Origin: Taenia hydatigena
Lineage: Eukaryota; Platyhelminthes; Cestoda; Cyclophyllidea; Taeniidae
NCBI GenBank assembly: GCA_036345935.2
Contig: JADWOT020000006.1
Span: forward strand, 4,591,543-4,655,542
Length of the DNA: 64,000 nt
Direction of reading: 5' to 3'
Shown: in pieces, positions 50,281 to 63,200 of the stretch
Numbering within the stretch: the stretch's first letter is position 1
Layout of the letters: every line of letters starts with the position of its first letter
Program-made: the position numbers and the translations under genes
The notes under the pieces: generated by a model
What the model was told of the DNA's origin: nothing
The model's input: only the letters and a program-made list of their open reading frames with translations
The model's database searches: none

Positions 50281-51600
50281 CAACTTTAGCAATATGCGCT
50301 TTTCCTGTCACGCTTAGATTTAGCGAGTACTTGCCTTTTCTGATTAAGTTTGCTTTCTGATGTTGCTAATTTAGAGCTCCGATTCATCCCCATTTCCGAA
50401 GGGAATCATAATATTATAGCAGATTATGTCTTGCCGAAGCACAGAAAGACTGAAGGCTACCGGAATCCTCCAGAGACCATGTCCCTAAGAAGAAGTACAA
50501 TCCGCAAGAACTCAAGTATCTGCGTAATTAAATACACTGTCAAAGTGCTACAATTTCATCCATTATTCCTTAGTTCATCATGGCAGATTTAGATTTGGAG
50601 TACAGGTATTGCTTCAAAAGGTAGTAGCTTCTCCGCACCTGTATGGCAAGCTACTGTAGCATGATGTATTAATGAACAGTGAAGGAATTTTCGAACATTC
50701 TACAAACATTTGGCTAATATAAGTCTTCACAAGCATTCATTTGGCGTTTCTCTACGATCACAGTAATAGTAGGCAAGTAGGTGCAGAAATGTAAAAGTCC
50801 GTGCCCAAAATTTTTCCCTAACAAAGGTGGAACCCGCCCTCTCGTGTGGGTGAGCACCTCGATTCGATACAATGAATTGGACTTTCAGCCTTCGCATGCA
50901 TGCAAGTAGATATTTAAGAGCTAAGACAATAAAATCCTTTCGGTACACACAAACAGTGCCGGAAATTTCGCTGATTTGATAGCAAAATTTGGATTTGCGC
51001 TACTTGCGATCGTTATGGAACAATAACCGGATATGACTAGTACCACGCGAAGTCCCTTTCATTCGGCCATCAAGTTAGAGGTAGAGTAATTTCCAGGGAG
51101 TAGGAGCTACCGGTGGTGTGCAAATCAGATCGCCATGTCACTTTCAGTGACATTTTACGAAGGAACAATAGTTTTTGTAGGCAAACACTAATGCCTCTAC
51201 ACTTTATAATGCTCGAATCAACTACTAACAGATGGATTCCGGGAAAGAATCATGTATACGTGAAAATTGGTTCGTATTCCTATAAGAGAAGGAAAGTTTA
51301 ATCCGTCATGTAAAATCTGACTTTTTGTTGGAGAAAAAAAAAACAAATGTTAATGACTAAGAAAATGATCTTTTCAAAGGCGAGCGTAGAACTAACCTGA
51401 CATTTTACAGAAACACTGGGTGCATTTTCTGTAAAGCCTAGGATCGAACAAATTTAACACCAAATGAGACAAAATCTAACCATTCTTTTGGTCCGAAAAC
51501 AACTCCCACTCCGCTTTCATTTAAACCATTTATCAAGAGTGAATTTGCAAACCCAAAAGCGACCCTCCCCACATGGACTTTGTGGCAATAAATCCGGATT
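50281..51600. other. Non-coding stretch between repeat and G-rich tract
   Basis: AT-rich sequence without recognisable genes. Open frames at 50350-50592 and 50727-50948 (-) are not convincing. Confidence 0.6.
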
Positions 51601-51676
51601 AAAAGTCATCGAACTGGACCATTGATCACTCTTGTGTTTGTAATCTCTCTTTCCCTCCTCCTAACCTTTAATGAGT

Positions 51677-51717
51677 GGGACAGGGCGAGGGAGGCATGGG
51701 TGGGGCTGGAGCGGGGG
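51677..51717 (+). other. G-quadruplex-type tract
   Basis: Six runs of three to five G lie within 41 bases (51677-79, 51683-85, 51689-91, 51698-700, 51702-05, 51713-17), with loops of 3, 3, 6, 1 and 7 bases. This fits the G3+N1-7 quadruplex rule. Further G4 runs follow at 51789-51803. The long open frame over this region is a by-product of the base bias. Confidence 0.75.
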
Positions 51718-53275
51718 CGGTGGTAATTAGCTTCTGTCGGAACCGAACGCCCCGCGCAAACCCCTTTTCCCCAGTGGGTGGTTTCGTAGGGGAGAGGAGG
51801 GGATGGCACGGAGTGTGGTGGGGTGAGGTGGAAGGCAGGCAACGCATTTGCAGGTGCTGCATAAATAATGCCACTTTAGGCAGGAATCGTTTACCCCCAG
51901 GTAGTACTGCATTCTGCCTTAATATTGTATGTGGAGATAGTTTGCTGAATTCGGTGGTTGTCTGCATGAATTATGGAGAACTAGATGGAGAAGGTGTGAA
52001 TGAAGCTGATCTCTCGATCGACAGGAGATAATTTTAATCCCTCAAAGGAATAATGCATAAGGAAACAAACTTGGAAGAATTTAAAATGAAAGCAGGCTTG
52101 TTTTAATGGAGACATGAACTTTCAGGCTTGAAAACAATCTGTGTCTGGAAATAAAGTGTTTCACACTCTGTAAACATGGAAAGCATTTTTTAACCTTCGA
52201 ATTAGCAAGACACATGAAAAATGTAAGATGTGAACTCCCTTCATGGAAGGAGACAACTTTTCGGTGTTGAAAATGACTTCGTTCTATACCTCGAAGCTCC
52301 CCAAAACGGGCAAATAACAGATGGGCATTTTCAGCTCTTTTCCGTCAAGATCTTTGCAAATGGTGGGTTTCGGTGGTCTTAAAACAAGTACCTACGGTCA
52401 TAAGCATTCGCATTTTTTCCTTCGGGACATAGTTATTTCTGTTGGTCTCTGAAGACTGCGATCATTTTTAGTGAGCGGCGGTGTTTTTCTTAATTAACTG
52501 GGTTGGAGGATTCCATCTACCAGACGAGAGTTGCAGCGCCACACACAGGTCGGGAACCAGAGGGTAGAGGGTTGAGGTGCTAGCACCTCAGTGCTACAAG
52601 CAAGCCAGATTTAATGAGAAATGGATTCGATGGCTGCTTGGTTGTCATGGTATTTGCATTTCACAAATATCATGGAGTAGCTTTATTCCATGATAAGTAG
52701 TCTGAAGCACCACCAAGAAGATGGAAAACGCTTATTAATTGGTACTTTTTGTTATAAGTTGTATCATGAACGTATCATTGCTAAATAAGTCAAAAAGATA
52801 GCTCCAAGCTTTTCACTACCCTAGCGGGGAACCACCTGCTGCAGGTCAGATGGTTCAGCTTCAGATGGTCAACCAAAAATTAACTGCGTTGATTTGATTT
52901 TTGAGTCCCGAGCAATCTCTTCATCTTACGATTTTGTGCATTTACCAAAACGAATCATCACATCGTCCAAAGTCCTCCCCTTGGCCAACCCCCCGAGTCG
53001 ACCATCGCAGTCACTAATTGCTTACAAACCATCCACGACAGTCACCGAAGTTGCGCAACTGAGGCGATATTTGATTGCAAAGTCACCAATCCCTCTTGGT
53101 GATTCCAATGAATCGAGAGTTCCACCCTATTTGGAAACCGTACTTGGGTGAGCGCAAATGTGCTAGCAATCAGGCTAGTCTTTAGATCACTGACCTAACG
53201 GTAGAGTCATTTAATAAAGAACGGAGCTGAAAATAGTTTTGTGGAAATGTGGTCTTGCTTTGTTTTCACTTCAGT
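51718..53275. other. Non-coding stretch with palindrome and one candidate exon
   Basis: Contains further G runs at the left, an 18-bp perfect palindrome at 52573-52590, and an open stretch at 52894-53151 that ends near a gtgagc donor-like site. None of this identifies a gene. Confidence 0.5.
52573..52590. repeat. 18-bp perfect palindrome
   Basis: TGAGGTGCTAGCACCTCA is its own reverse complement. It could be a binding site for a dimeric protein or a chance match. Confidence 0.7.
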
Positions 53276-53279
53276 ACCG

Positions 53280-53475
53280 TAGAACCATATCGGTCTATCT
53301 GGGTCCTACCAATCTAATAAAGAGGTAGAGGAGGCACCGTGCGTTTTCCAAATTGACGTCTCTATGCAGCTACAGTAGACGGTTCCGTGATGAACTTCTT
53401 CGGATGGTTCAGATCCACAGCTAGTGTCGCTCGCTCCAGTTATTGATAACATTCCTGCAGAACTTAGGACTGCTT
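53280..53475 (+). repeat. Dispersed repeat, copy 3 (3' blocks only)
   Basis: Matches copy 1 from the gaggtggaggagg block (aagaggtagaggagg here) through gatggttcagatcc...ctagtgtcgct to attgataacattcctgcag. Only the later part of copy 1 is present. Confidence 0.65.
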
Positions 53476-54469
53476 TAAAAGCCGCATATGTAATTCTCTC
53501 TTTGCATCAAGGTTTAGCATTCAGCAGCGAAAATCAAGGTGATTGTCCTTCAGCATAGGTTTCACATTCCGTTGTAACCTATTTGACACCCAGAGACTTT
53601 CCTGGAGTTCAAAAATGTATTGTTGGCGTGGGGAAGGGCTGATGCAGGCTACTAGTATGGCTCGGAGATTAAGCCACACGACGGAAGTGTAAACCAGGCG
53701 CTTTAGGTGCATCCGTAATCCAAACTTAGCGTTATATAGAGAATCAAGTTATCACATTAGTACACAATACTAAATCAATCCTGCACAAATTTTCTCACTT
53801 CAAATTCAATGAGGTGCAGATCACAAATTGTGCTAAAACGTTCGAAACACTGGATTTAGGTAAGGAAATGAGGTGACCACATTGTCTGTGGCGCTTGTAG
53901 GGAAGGTGCTAAGAGATGCCATTTCCCATTGTTGTACATATCTCATCAGCAAATTAAAGACACACAGGACTTTGAGTCTTGAACATTGACGCAAAGCACT
54001 CCGGCGTCATGAGTCGAAGCACTTGTCACTGAAATAGACATGGACCACTATTTATATGCATAAAAAGTTGGCAAAACTAAATACGACCTCGGGTGCGGTA
54101 TCAAAAAGCGAAGTCATTGGAGTAATTCCCTTTAAAACATTCCCCGAGTACACATTTTTCGCTCCCTTACACGCGCTGAAATGGGAGACATCCTTGCTTG
54201 CTTGAATCTGCCATTATAAATGCGGCTGTGAAAAAAATATTTAATTTAGGCCATCAGTGAAGCTTTTTAGCACATCAAACCTTACTCGAGGACGAATGAA
54301 GTCAAAATTTCAGGCTAAAAGACGTATTGCCAGCGTACAAAAAGTTTGGGAGGTGAAGCTTCCAAAATGGTCCAGAGTCATGCCGTCGAGCGGAAGTACA
54401 GAGGTGGAGCATTAAGGTCACAGAACCCAATTGGATAACTAAACAACCAAAGCATTACATGGCCCCTTA
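53476..54469. other. Non-coding spacer between repeat copies
   Basis: No recognisable coding sequence or RNA gene. It may contain further, more diverged parts of the same repeat family. Confidence 0.5.
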
Positions 54470-54840
54470 AACTTTGAGCGTCAACCTCTGCGCTCTCCTT
54501 AATCATCCTACCACTTCGACCACTACAAAGAAGTTTGTGGTGTGAGAAAAACACCCACGAGTCGACTGCGCCATTCCTCGAATATTTGCGCATCTGAGAG
54601 GACCTCGAACTCCAAAATCACTGGTCGACCTTGAGAATTCTACTTGATCTGAGGTCTTAGACCGAGAAAATCTGTATTAAGGCAAGGGAAAATGTGCATT
54701 CCATCTCGCAAGTCCATCGCTAGATGTAAGAACATCGGTCTAAAAGTAGTCATTGAATAAAGTACGGGATTTAAAAGAGTTTCATAAGAAATTGGTTTAG
54801 CTCCTATTCCTCTTCGCCATTTTGTTCTTACCTCATTTTT
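54470..54840 (+). repeat. Dispersed repeat, copy 2 (5' blocks only)
   Basis: Matches copy 1 from gagcgtcaacctctgcgctct (54478) through gtaagaacatcggtctaaaa (54726) to attttgttcttacc (54820-54833). The later blocks of copy 1 are missing after about 54840. Confidence 0.62.
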
Positions 54841-57800
54841 TTCTAGTCATATCTACTTATCCGGGCTCTGGATTGAAAAATTGTATTCCAGCAACACATG
54901 AGACTGGGATAGTTGCCGAAGTAGATCTTATTTTTAAGGTCGTCACAGGTTCTCTCACTAGAAACGTGTGCCGTAAAGCATAGACATCAGGGCAGTTGGC
55001 CTTTGGGATCAAATTCGCTTTCCAATGCCGCCAATGAAGAGTTCTAGGACTTCCTCCAAAGCGGAAGAAGTCCTAAGAAGAGGATAGAAAGTGTATTAGG
55101 GATGTATGGAAGGCCAGCCAAACAGAGTGTGGAAGTGTTAGAGGTCGGACTGTCTGCTAGAAGATTAATTATTGGCGCAAATTATCATAAGACCCCTCAT
55201 CCGAGTCATCACAGACCCTCATCTCTCCTACTTTGCAGTTCCACTGTGGTGAAATGGAGGTTTGTGACTTTTTATTAACAAAACCTAACCAACTAGTTCT
55301 GCTTTCCTTTCTAGCAAAAATCAGATTAATTTGAAGTCACTAGACTTGACAGGAAATGTTCCTGTTGCGTGATTCACATCTTCATTGAGGACTGAAGATA
55401 CTTATCTAACAAAAACCGCTTATTTCCGGTGACTTAATTAGTCCTGTCATGCTAAAGCCCAATTTTATTGCCTACTATTTTGTGATCAACTTTCGTTCCT
55501 CGTAGCGTTAATGAATGTTTTTCTGTTCTGAATAATGCCCTCCCTCCCTAACCGTGAGTGTCAAAAACAGACTAGAGAATGTAAATATTTGGCAGACTTA
55601 ATAAACATGAAAGAAATCACCTTGAAGGGGAGAGGACGGGAGCTATACAATTTCCCTTCGATTGTCTTGACCCAATTGGTTACCTCAAAACGCAAGGTCA
55701 TTAATTCCCAGCACTGGCATTTAGAAATTCCAAGTAAATTAATTCCATTATTTACACCTCATGAGAGAGAAACAGTTGTCTAGTAGCCTTCGAAACAACT
55801 TATCGTAGGTCAAGATTACACACATTTGTGATAGCAATAACGCAAAATCACAGACCATCAAGGTTGGGTATCACTTGCATAAGATAATCTTTATAGAGGT
55901 ATCTATCACCTTCTCTACTGTAGAATGTTCACATTACCCTCATATTTGGAATTCAAAATCTCCTCGGAAGACAATAGTGGAGCATTTAGGATAGGAAAAA
56001 ACTCCACAGCTTTCCTTATTGAAAGGAGACAATAACACGAGGCTAGGACCCCATTAACTCCCTTCATTTATTGCGACTTGGTCAAGGCTTCAGGACAGTC
56101 CCGAGAGGGGAGGGTGTTTAGGTCCTGGAGGACACCGAGGCTTGTCAACATACTCGACCTTCAAACGAATGTGTGATTCACTAAAGCTCCCAAATGTGGT
56201 CAGAGCCGGATGAAGTTAAGCTTTTGTTCTTCGCTGGAGGTTAAATGGCGCATGACTAAGGCTGGGCAGATTAATTTTCTCCTCAACAAAAGCGCTCTTC
56301 CGTTTCACCGAGATGATGCGGTAATAACTAGGACAATTAAATTCATCGAGAAGGCAATGAATTTGCCTAATGCTGAAAAGCCAAGTCCTTGTCAGAGGTC
56401 GGTAGCCACTATAACTCCGTGTGTCAGGCATGCTTAAAGTTGACAAAAGGCTGTAGCAGAGCCCTCTGGCTAGCCACAATGCAGCAAAACTTCGGTCGCC
56501 CCTGTCACTCCTCGGGCAATACAATGACACGAAAGGTGCAGGTGCTGTGCCTTCCTTTTAATTGCTTGGAAGGAACTTGTAAAAAAGCACTAAAATTTTA
56601 ATGATAAATTTTCCTTTTTTGTGTCGGAAATGTAGCCTTAATTCCTTTGAAACAAACATTCAATGGAAAGTTGTTCTTGGCCCCCCACCGCCTCCTGAAT
56701 GTATCGTGTCTAGACAGCTACAAAAGGTCGTCAAAACTCTCGCTTTTAACAACGAAACCCTGGCAGTAAAAATGGCAAGCAATTCATAGTTAAAAGGACA
56801 AATAGTCAATTATATTTTATTGTATTACATTAAAGAATAAGTTTTCATTTGCCCATTCAGCGCCTTAGGGTTGTGCCTACGAACGCATAGATCAACGGGG
56901 AGATGCTCAACGCCCTCCTTCTCCTCCTCATTGAGATCTTCAAAAGTGTTTAAAAATCTCTTCGTTAGTGTTCTCCTCTAAGCCCTTTAATTTAGGCGGA
57001 TATCCTTGCCTTAAAAAAAGTACTTCACTGTGGCAAGTGGAAAAGTGTCCCACTTAGCGAAAATTCGGTGTCGTTTTTTCTACCCGTTTGCCGCGGCTAC
57101 CGATAGTTGCGGAGCTTTAGAAAATTTGGAGGAAAGGCTTAAAAACCACGTACTCTACTCGCGCTGTTCGCTCTCTTTCCCTCTCCCTCGAGTCATTTCC
57201 TCCTTCTCCACTGGCGAAAGTTTGGTGAAGGATTTGCAGATTTTTGGTGTTATAAATCCGTAAACGCAATGAGTGTTAAAAGTCTCAAAATTGGTGAGTG
57301 AAACGGCTGACATTAAAATTGAATGAAACTAAGCCACTGCGTTTCAAACTTTTCGCCATAAAGAAACTGAAAATGCCTTGACATGTGCCAAAACGCTGTC
57401 AATCTTACTCCCAGTCATTTTGATTTACACGTAGGTGAACATTTTATGGGAACCAACCTTAGAGATTGTGATACTATCGTAAACGGATTCCTATTTTACG
57501 TCAAATTTTTCCCAGATATCTTGTAAATGTAGTGCCATTTAAACATCACTATAACACAGTTCTGCAGTTTTTATTTGAAACCAGAATAGCAGGTTTCATA
57601 AAATGAAATTTAAGGCGAAAAATGTGACGAATTATGGATGTTTGGGTATGAAAATTGTCCTACATTCAGATGCTTTCCTTTTGTTTTAGGTTGCTCATCA
57701 GGCAAAGCAAATCACTTTAATTGTGGACACGTCCCAGTACTTTGTCTGTGATAGGGGCTTTCGAGTTTGTGCTCAGAACGAACTCATTATTTGGCTTGAC

Positions 57801-58084
57801 TTTATTGACTCCTTCTTTAGAGGTGCAATGCTTCGGCTACAGGTTTAGCTCTTTGATTTGGTAACGTAGGCGCAGCTATTTCATCTTTGCCCGGAGGTGT
57901 GATCTCCACATTATGCTGATAGTTTCTCCTCCTCGCAGCCTTTCAATACATCGAGGATACCTGCTCTGCTTTGCCATTGTAAATTCTTTCGCCCTCATGG
58001 AGGCTATATTGGTGAAAGCGGAGGGCATCCCTAAGTCTTAGAGACATTTGCCCTGATTTTTATAAACAAGAGAATCTGTAATGA
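54841..58084. other. Non-coding stretch, no gene seen
   Basis: About 3.2 kb with only short open frames (55535-55783, 56210-56437, 56389-56601, 57030-57263), none with a recognisable domain. No RNA gene was recognised. Confidence 0.55.
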
Positions 58085-58350
58085 CCCCCAAAGGAGGCCT
58101 ACAAATAAAGTCGACCCTCAGCAGCTAACCCAGCGGACCCATAATCTGCAGGAGTGCTTTTATCAACCAAAACGAGCGACGCTAGCCGTGTCCATGACCC
58201 ACCGGAGAGAGTCTGTTACGGAGCTGTCGACGGTATCTATGTTGTGTCAGTTAAGCAAACAGAAGATACCTTCTGCTCCATCTTTCTAGCTGGGGCAGTA
58301 TTGAAGTTCTCACAAAGTGGCAAGGAGGAATAGACGCAGGACCTCGTCCA
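58085..58350 (-). repeat. Dispersed repeat, copy 4 (inverted)
   Basis: Reads as the reverse complement of copy 1. Shared blocks are ctgcagga...gagcgacgctagcc (58147-58187), the ggagctgtc block (58219-58227), and gctggggcagtattg...aaggaggaatagac (58290-58335). It also shares aaataaagtcgaccctcagcagctaacccag with copy 5. Confidence 0.65.
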
Positions 58351-60094
58351 TACAAACTATTAAAAATCCCATTTTTTATTAAATCACTGCTTTTTGAGCA
58401 GATTTATCTTGTCTAGCCTTAAGCATACGTAATGACTAGCGCTGTCACCCCGCCTTCCATTCCGTTCTCAGCTGGGAAGAAATTCCAGACCCACCGGAAT
58501 CGGCACGAGGGGTTAGTAAGGTTAAGAGCAAGTATCTCCTCAATTCGAGGAGGACGCACTCCAAATGGACAAGGGACTAAAACAGCTACGAGGCTTTTTA
58601 AAGCATCCTGCAGGTTGGTGGTCACCAATTCCTCCTCATTGAACAATCTCCAGAAGTGAGAAAGTAAATGATTTTTCAAGCCTAAATTAATTAAATACCG
58701 ATGAGGAAATCAAACCTCCAATGCTGCTGGTAATACCAGACTGGGAGGAGGTTTTTTTTCCCACGAGAAACTTTGCACCATGTACTTGTGGGGCACGAAA
58801 CGCATGTAAAAATGCAAGACCACCAAGCAAGGCTTGTCTGGGAAAAGGCATTTTTTTCCCGCTTTTAAAATACCACAGCCATTTGACCTCTGATTCAAAT
58901 CGTTCAGACCGCCCACATTGTACCTGTAAATGCACCAAACTGTTAACCACTGAAGAAAATTCAAAATCCCTCTCTCTTCCTTAAGGAAATCTAAGCTAGG
59001 TTATACTGATTAAAGCTGTAAAAGCCCAACAAATTGGCTTAGTTTTCCTCTTATAAGGCCTTAAGATCATCATGTCAAGTCATGGATGCACAAAGTGATC
59101 TTTCCCCAAATTCCCACCTGTTTTAATGCCAATCGGAAGGCGCGCATCCACTGGGAAACGAAATTGACACTGGGAAAAATTAACATTCAGGGAGTTCATT
59201 CTCACCGTCATAAGTAAATAACGTATCGCTATCGCCTTTCCCATAAAATAATTGCTTTTCGAACTCGAATCATCAACGACCCAGATTTTTTTCCCCATCT
59301 CAACTAGTAGAAACTTTTCAATTCAATAAGCACTGCTTGAATATTAAGAACCTTCCTTTTAGTGGCAACCATGGAGAACACCGCCTACCTACTCAAGTCG
59401 ATTTCCCTAGCAATTTAGTAGACCCCTACCAAGGGATTGACGGAGCATTCTGGATTCCCTGAAACCTTTCACAGCCTACTTCCTCGGAATGATGAGCATG
59501 AAATACTAGCGATAAAATAATGTGCAAATAAACTTTTTGGTGTTCTTTTGTGTGACATTTTAATTTCTATTTCTCTTCACTTCATCTACATCAAAGCATA
59601 TTTTTGAAGTCCGTGGTTGGGGGGTAAATTTGATGCGAGGAGCTAGAGAGATGTGGTGTGTTTCAGACTGGGGTCTATCTTGTGCCAGAGATCCGCCTTT
59701 GCTTGAAGACGATAGGCACAGTCCCGCACGATTTGACGATTCTGCTTGCACCGATCAATGCGTAAATGCAAGTCATCTACAAAGTGGAACATCAATAAAA
59801 CTCAACCCTTGCGTCTTAACGAATAATGGTTTGTGATACTTTTACTGTTGTCTTAACTCTTCAATCTAGTTTAGCAGGTACTTTAGGTCCCGCCTTTGTA
59901 ATATCGCTTCGGCGGCCCCATCCGCCTCTCTATTTATCTGCAATGCATATTCTGCCTTAGTAGTACAGTGGTAGCAGTGGGAGCGAGCTAAATCCCAAAG
60001 GGCGATCACTTTGGCTCCGATCACAGAATTCTAAATCTTAGCGTGAAAATAAGAGTACATACTGCGGATGGGAGAGGCGGTGAAGACTTCTATC
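58351..60094. other. Non-coding stretch with one weak candidate exon
   Basis: No recognisable gene. Overlapping open frames at 58419-58984 on both strands have no domain. An open stretch at 59667-59827 lies between a tttcag and a gtttgt and has regularly spaced cysteines, but no family assignment. Confidence 0.5.
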
Positions 60095-60285
60095 AGAGAG
60101 ATCAAAAATGAGGTCTACCTTCGGCAGCTATTCCAGTTTATTAATAAAAGCTGTGAACGGAAACCATCTGGAGATGTTTGTTATGAGGCTGTTTATGGCA
60201 GTGGTATGAAGACAACAATTGAGTAAGTATGCCATATCTCCACCACTCTGCTAGTTGGATTGAAGCCAGATAGATATGATTAAGC
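60095..60285 (-). repeat. Dispersed repeat, copy 5 (inverted)
   Basis: aaatgaggtctaccttcggcagctattccag corresponds to the same block of copy 4. The block gaaaccatctggagatgtttgttatgaggctgt corresponds to the reverse complement of copy 1 at about 50155-50185. ctccaccactctgctagttgg corresponds to the end block of copies 1 and 4. Confidence 0.6.
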
Positions 60286-63200
60286 ATCATCGAGATAAAA
60301 ACAAAATGACATGGAGAAAGTAATGCAAAACCTTGGTTTCAGGACGCTACTTAAAAATTAGATCCTTTATTTAGTGGAATAAGGGAGGTGGCCAGCACAT
60401 CGCTCGTCTCCCAGTGCACCTTTCAATCAGGACGAATTGAATTGGAGCCTGGAGCGTTTGGCTCAAGGGTGTTGTTCATACAACACCGACTACATTGTTA
60501 TGACCTGTGCGGGGCTGACCAGGGGGACGCCAAAAACGACGCTCGAAAGGATCTAGTGACCATGTAGCCAGTCGCTCACCAGCCATAATATAATAATTTC
60601 GTTTGTCGTCAGGACAGACTCGAACTGCTACGTATTTCAAACCAGTGCATCAGTCACATTAACATTTGCACAAGGTAGTAGTAGTGCAGCAGTAACAGCA
60701 CATGCTATGTACATTGAAGAAACATTTTCATGATTTGTGCTTGTCATTCACTCTCTCTCTCCCTTTCCCCTTCAAAATGCTACCTTTCACTATAACAGTG
60801 CATTTTAAAACCTCAGATGAAGGTACTTGAAATTAATGATGAGACTGGCAGTTCACACTAAAGGGGAAGAAGGACAAAACCGAAATCACTAGACGGTGTA
60901 ATCTAGTTTGAAATTTCATGGAATTCACAGCGATCCCTCTGCCAAAATTACCTAAACATAGTAAACTAATTAATCGTTCAGATTCAAGCATTTTTACCCT
61001 AAGCAGGATTGTACAATTTTCAAGGTCGTTTTGTGATTGGCTGAAGTTGGGAAGTTGAAAGTTTTAAAAGAAAATTTGTGAAATGGTTTATTGTAAACAG
61101 GATTCAACTGATTACAATTAACAAAATGAGGGTCGGATAAGTTGGATAATAAAACCACGCATAAATCAAGCAAAAAATGGATACTGGCTCCCAGGTTGGC
61201 TTCAAGGGACAACAAAAGCCTCATCTCAATAAAATTCAATCCTAAATTAATGAACGCCCACCTATCTACCATCCAGTTAATTTTGGTTGTAGCGTCCAAC
61301 TGAAGATTCTCAAGGTTCAGGCCGGGTGTTGGATCAGTTAATATAGTTTCGGCTATCTAGGGCTAAACAATTGCTTATCCCTTATTTTTGCAAGGTCGCC
61401 ACCAATAATTGGAAATTGGAACTATCTTCAGGGATTATGATTGTTCCCTTCATAATTTGGAAAAAATGAACTCCAGCCATCTTGTCTTAGTACCTCTAAG
61501 CCCAAGGAACTTCACACAGAATGGCAGGAAACTAGAGACATTCAAGATCCTCTGCTTATGTAACAGACTTTTGGATTTGTTCTTAGATCATAATTTATCT
61601 CATTTCTCGATCAGTTGCAGGGAGCTTTTGCCCTAAAAGATATTTTGCTAAGGAATAGCAATGCATTCGAAAGCACCATGGTCTGCAACTCGACAGATCA
61701 CTTATGAGGAGACCAATTCAACAGACACTGTAAGATGTGAATCAAAATCTCATTCCTCAAGGTAAGAGACATGTAACTTTTCCATCCTCACCGTACTCAA
61801 TCACAAGTAAGCTCGTTTTGGAAACCAGATGGGTAAGATGAAATGTCTTCCGAGCCTTTCAGCATTTAATCATAGCTAAAATCCTCTCACACAAGCACTC
61901 AGAAGGACATCAAGAAGGGCAGATAAAATGTTCCATTGCTTCACACAGCAAAAAAACTTGTCTTATGTGTGATAAGGTAGGTCAGGCAAAAAGTCGGATT
62001 GTCACGTATGTGTGACACTGATAGCGAGAGTTAATAGGCAGCACCCTATATCCAGCTCAAGTTCTCTAACTCATGGCAGTTTTATTTCCTACTGCCTGAC
62101 AGATGTATGAGTCAATTCTACCCAACTGAATAGGGAAAAAAAATTAGAGCTGCCAATAAAAGGCGGATAGAGAAAATCTCCAGAGCATGGAGTGAAAGGG
62201 AGAGGGGCGAGTGAAAATCGCGCTATGCACCGCCGCTCCACTACATGACGAGGATGCACCGATGGAGAGGGAAGAGGAGGGGCGTGGGGAGAAATTCAGC
62301 ATTAATCCAACCCACATAACTCCTGCATCAATGAGTTTTTTCCCCTATCTGCTAAAGTGCCATTTTACCCCTTCAAATTAATTCACTTGACTGTTTTTAA
62401 ATGACATTGAAGCAAATTTACCGATGACAGGTTATTTGAAGCTTACATTCAGGAGATCATTCTGTTTTTAATAAAAATAACGCATAAATAAACAATAGAA
62501 TGAGTGAACTGGTGGCTACCCAAGGGATAATGGTGGGGGACAGGGGGAAGGCGGTAGAGGAGAGGAAACTGCTGCGCAGTAGTGGGATTAAGCTCTGGGG
62601 ATTACTCCACTATACTCTCATACTGTACTAATTGGCCCAGATATAGCAGACAGAGGTCAACGGTATTTGGTAGAAAAGTGGGCCATAATAAGTCGCAAAC
62701 ACCTTGCCTTACCCAGAATTACACCTTTTTTATGGTAAGGTCGATTAAAACACACTAAAGTGAATCTCTGAATCAGCTGCTTAAGTGTCACAGCAGTATT
62801 TGTTTATGGACGCTCCTGCTCGTTAAAAGGATATTAAAGTACAACTTTAGACTGAAGGGCGGCATTCTTCTCCGTCATGAGGCATCAGCACGCAAACTTG
62901 CTTCTTACCTTTCCTAGGTCTACGTCAAAGCTGTAAATTAGGGTATTCCCTACATTGGGAGGCCTCGCAGTTGCAGAGGCAAAGCAGAGTAAGAAGGCCA
63001 TCAAAGTTCCAATACTTTTGAAGGATTATTCCAAAGTAGATAAGCTTTACTTAGCCACATCATGATTACCTGTAGACTTGGCGACTTGGTGCATAAATCC
63101 TACACTCAAGCTAATTCTTCCTGATGGAGCACGGTGACACGGCTCTTCACTTAAGCAGAACTCCGGACTGGGATGGTAAAATGGAATGAAATTGGGTGTG

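Noticed and set aside
51668..52031. Overlapping open frames on both strands near 51.7 kb
   Set aside because: They are explained by the G-rich tract, which lacks stop codons on either strand.
58419..58984. Overlapping open frames on both strands
   Set aside because: I considered a decayed reverse transcriptase but saw no catalytic motif such as YxDD in any frame.
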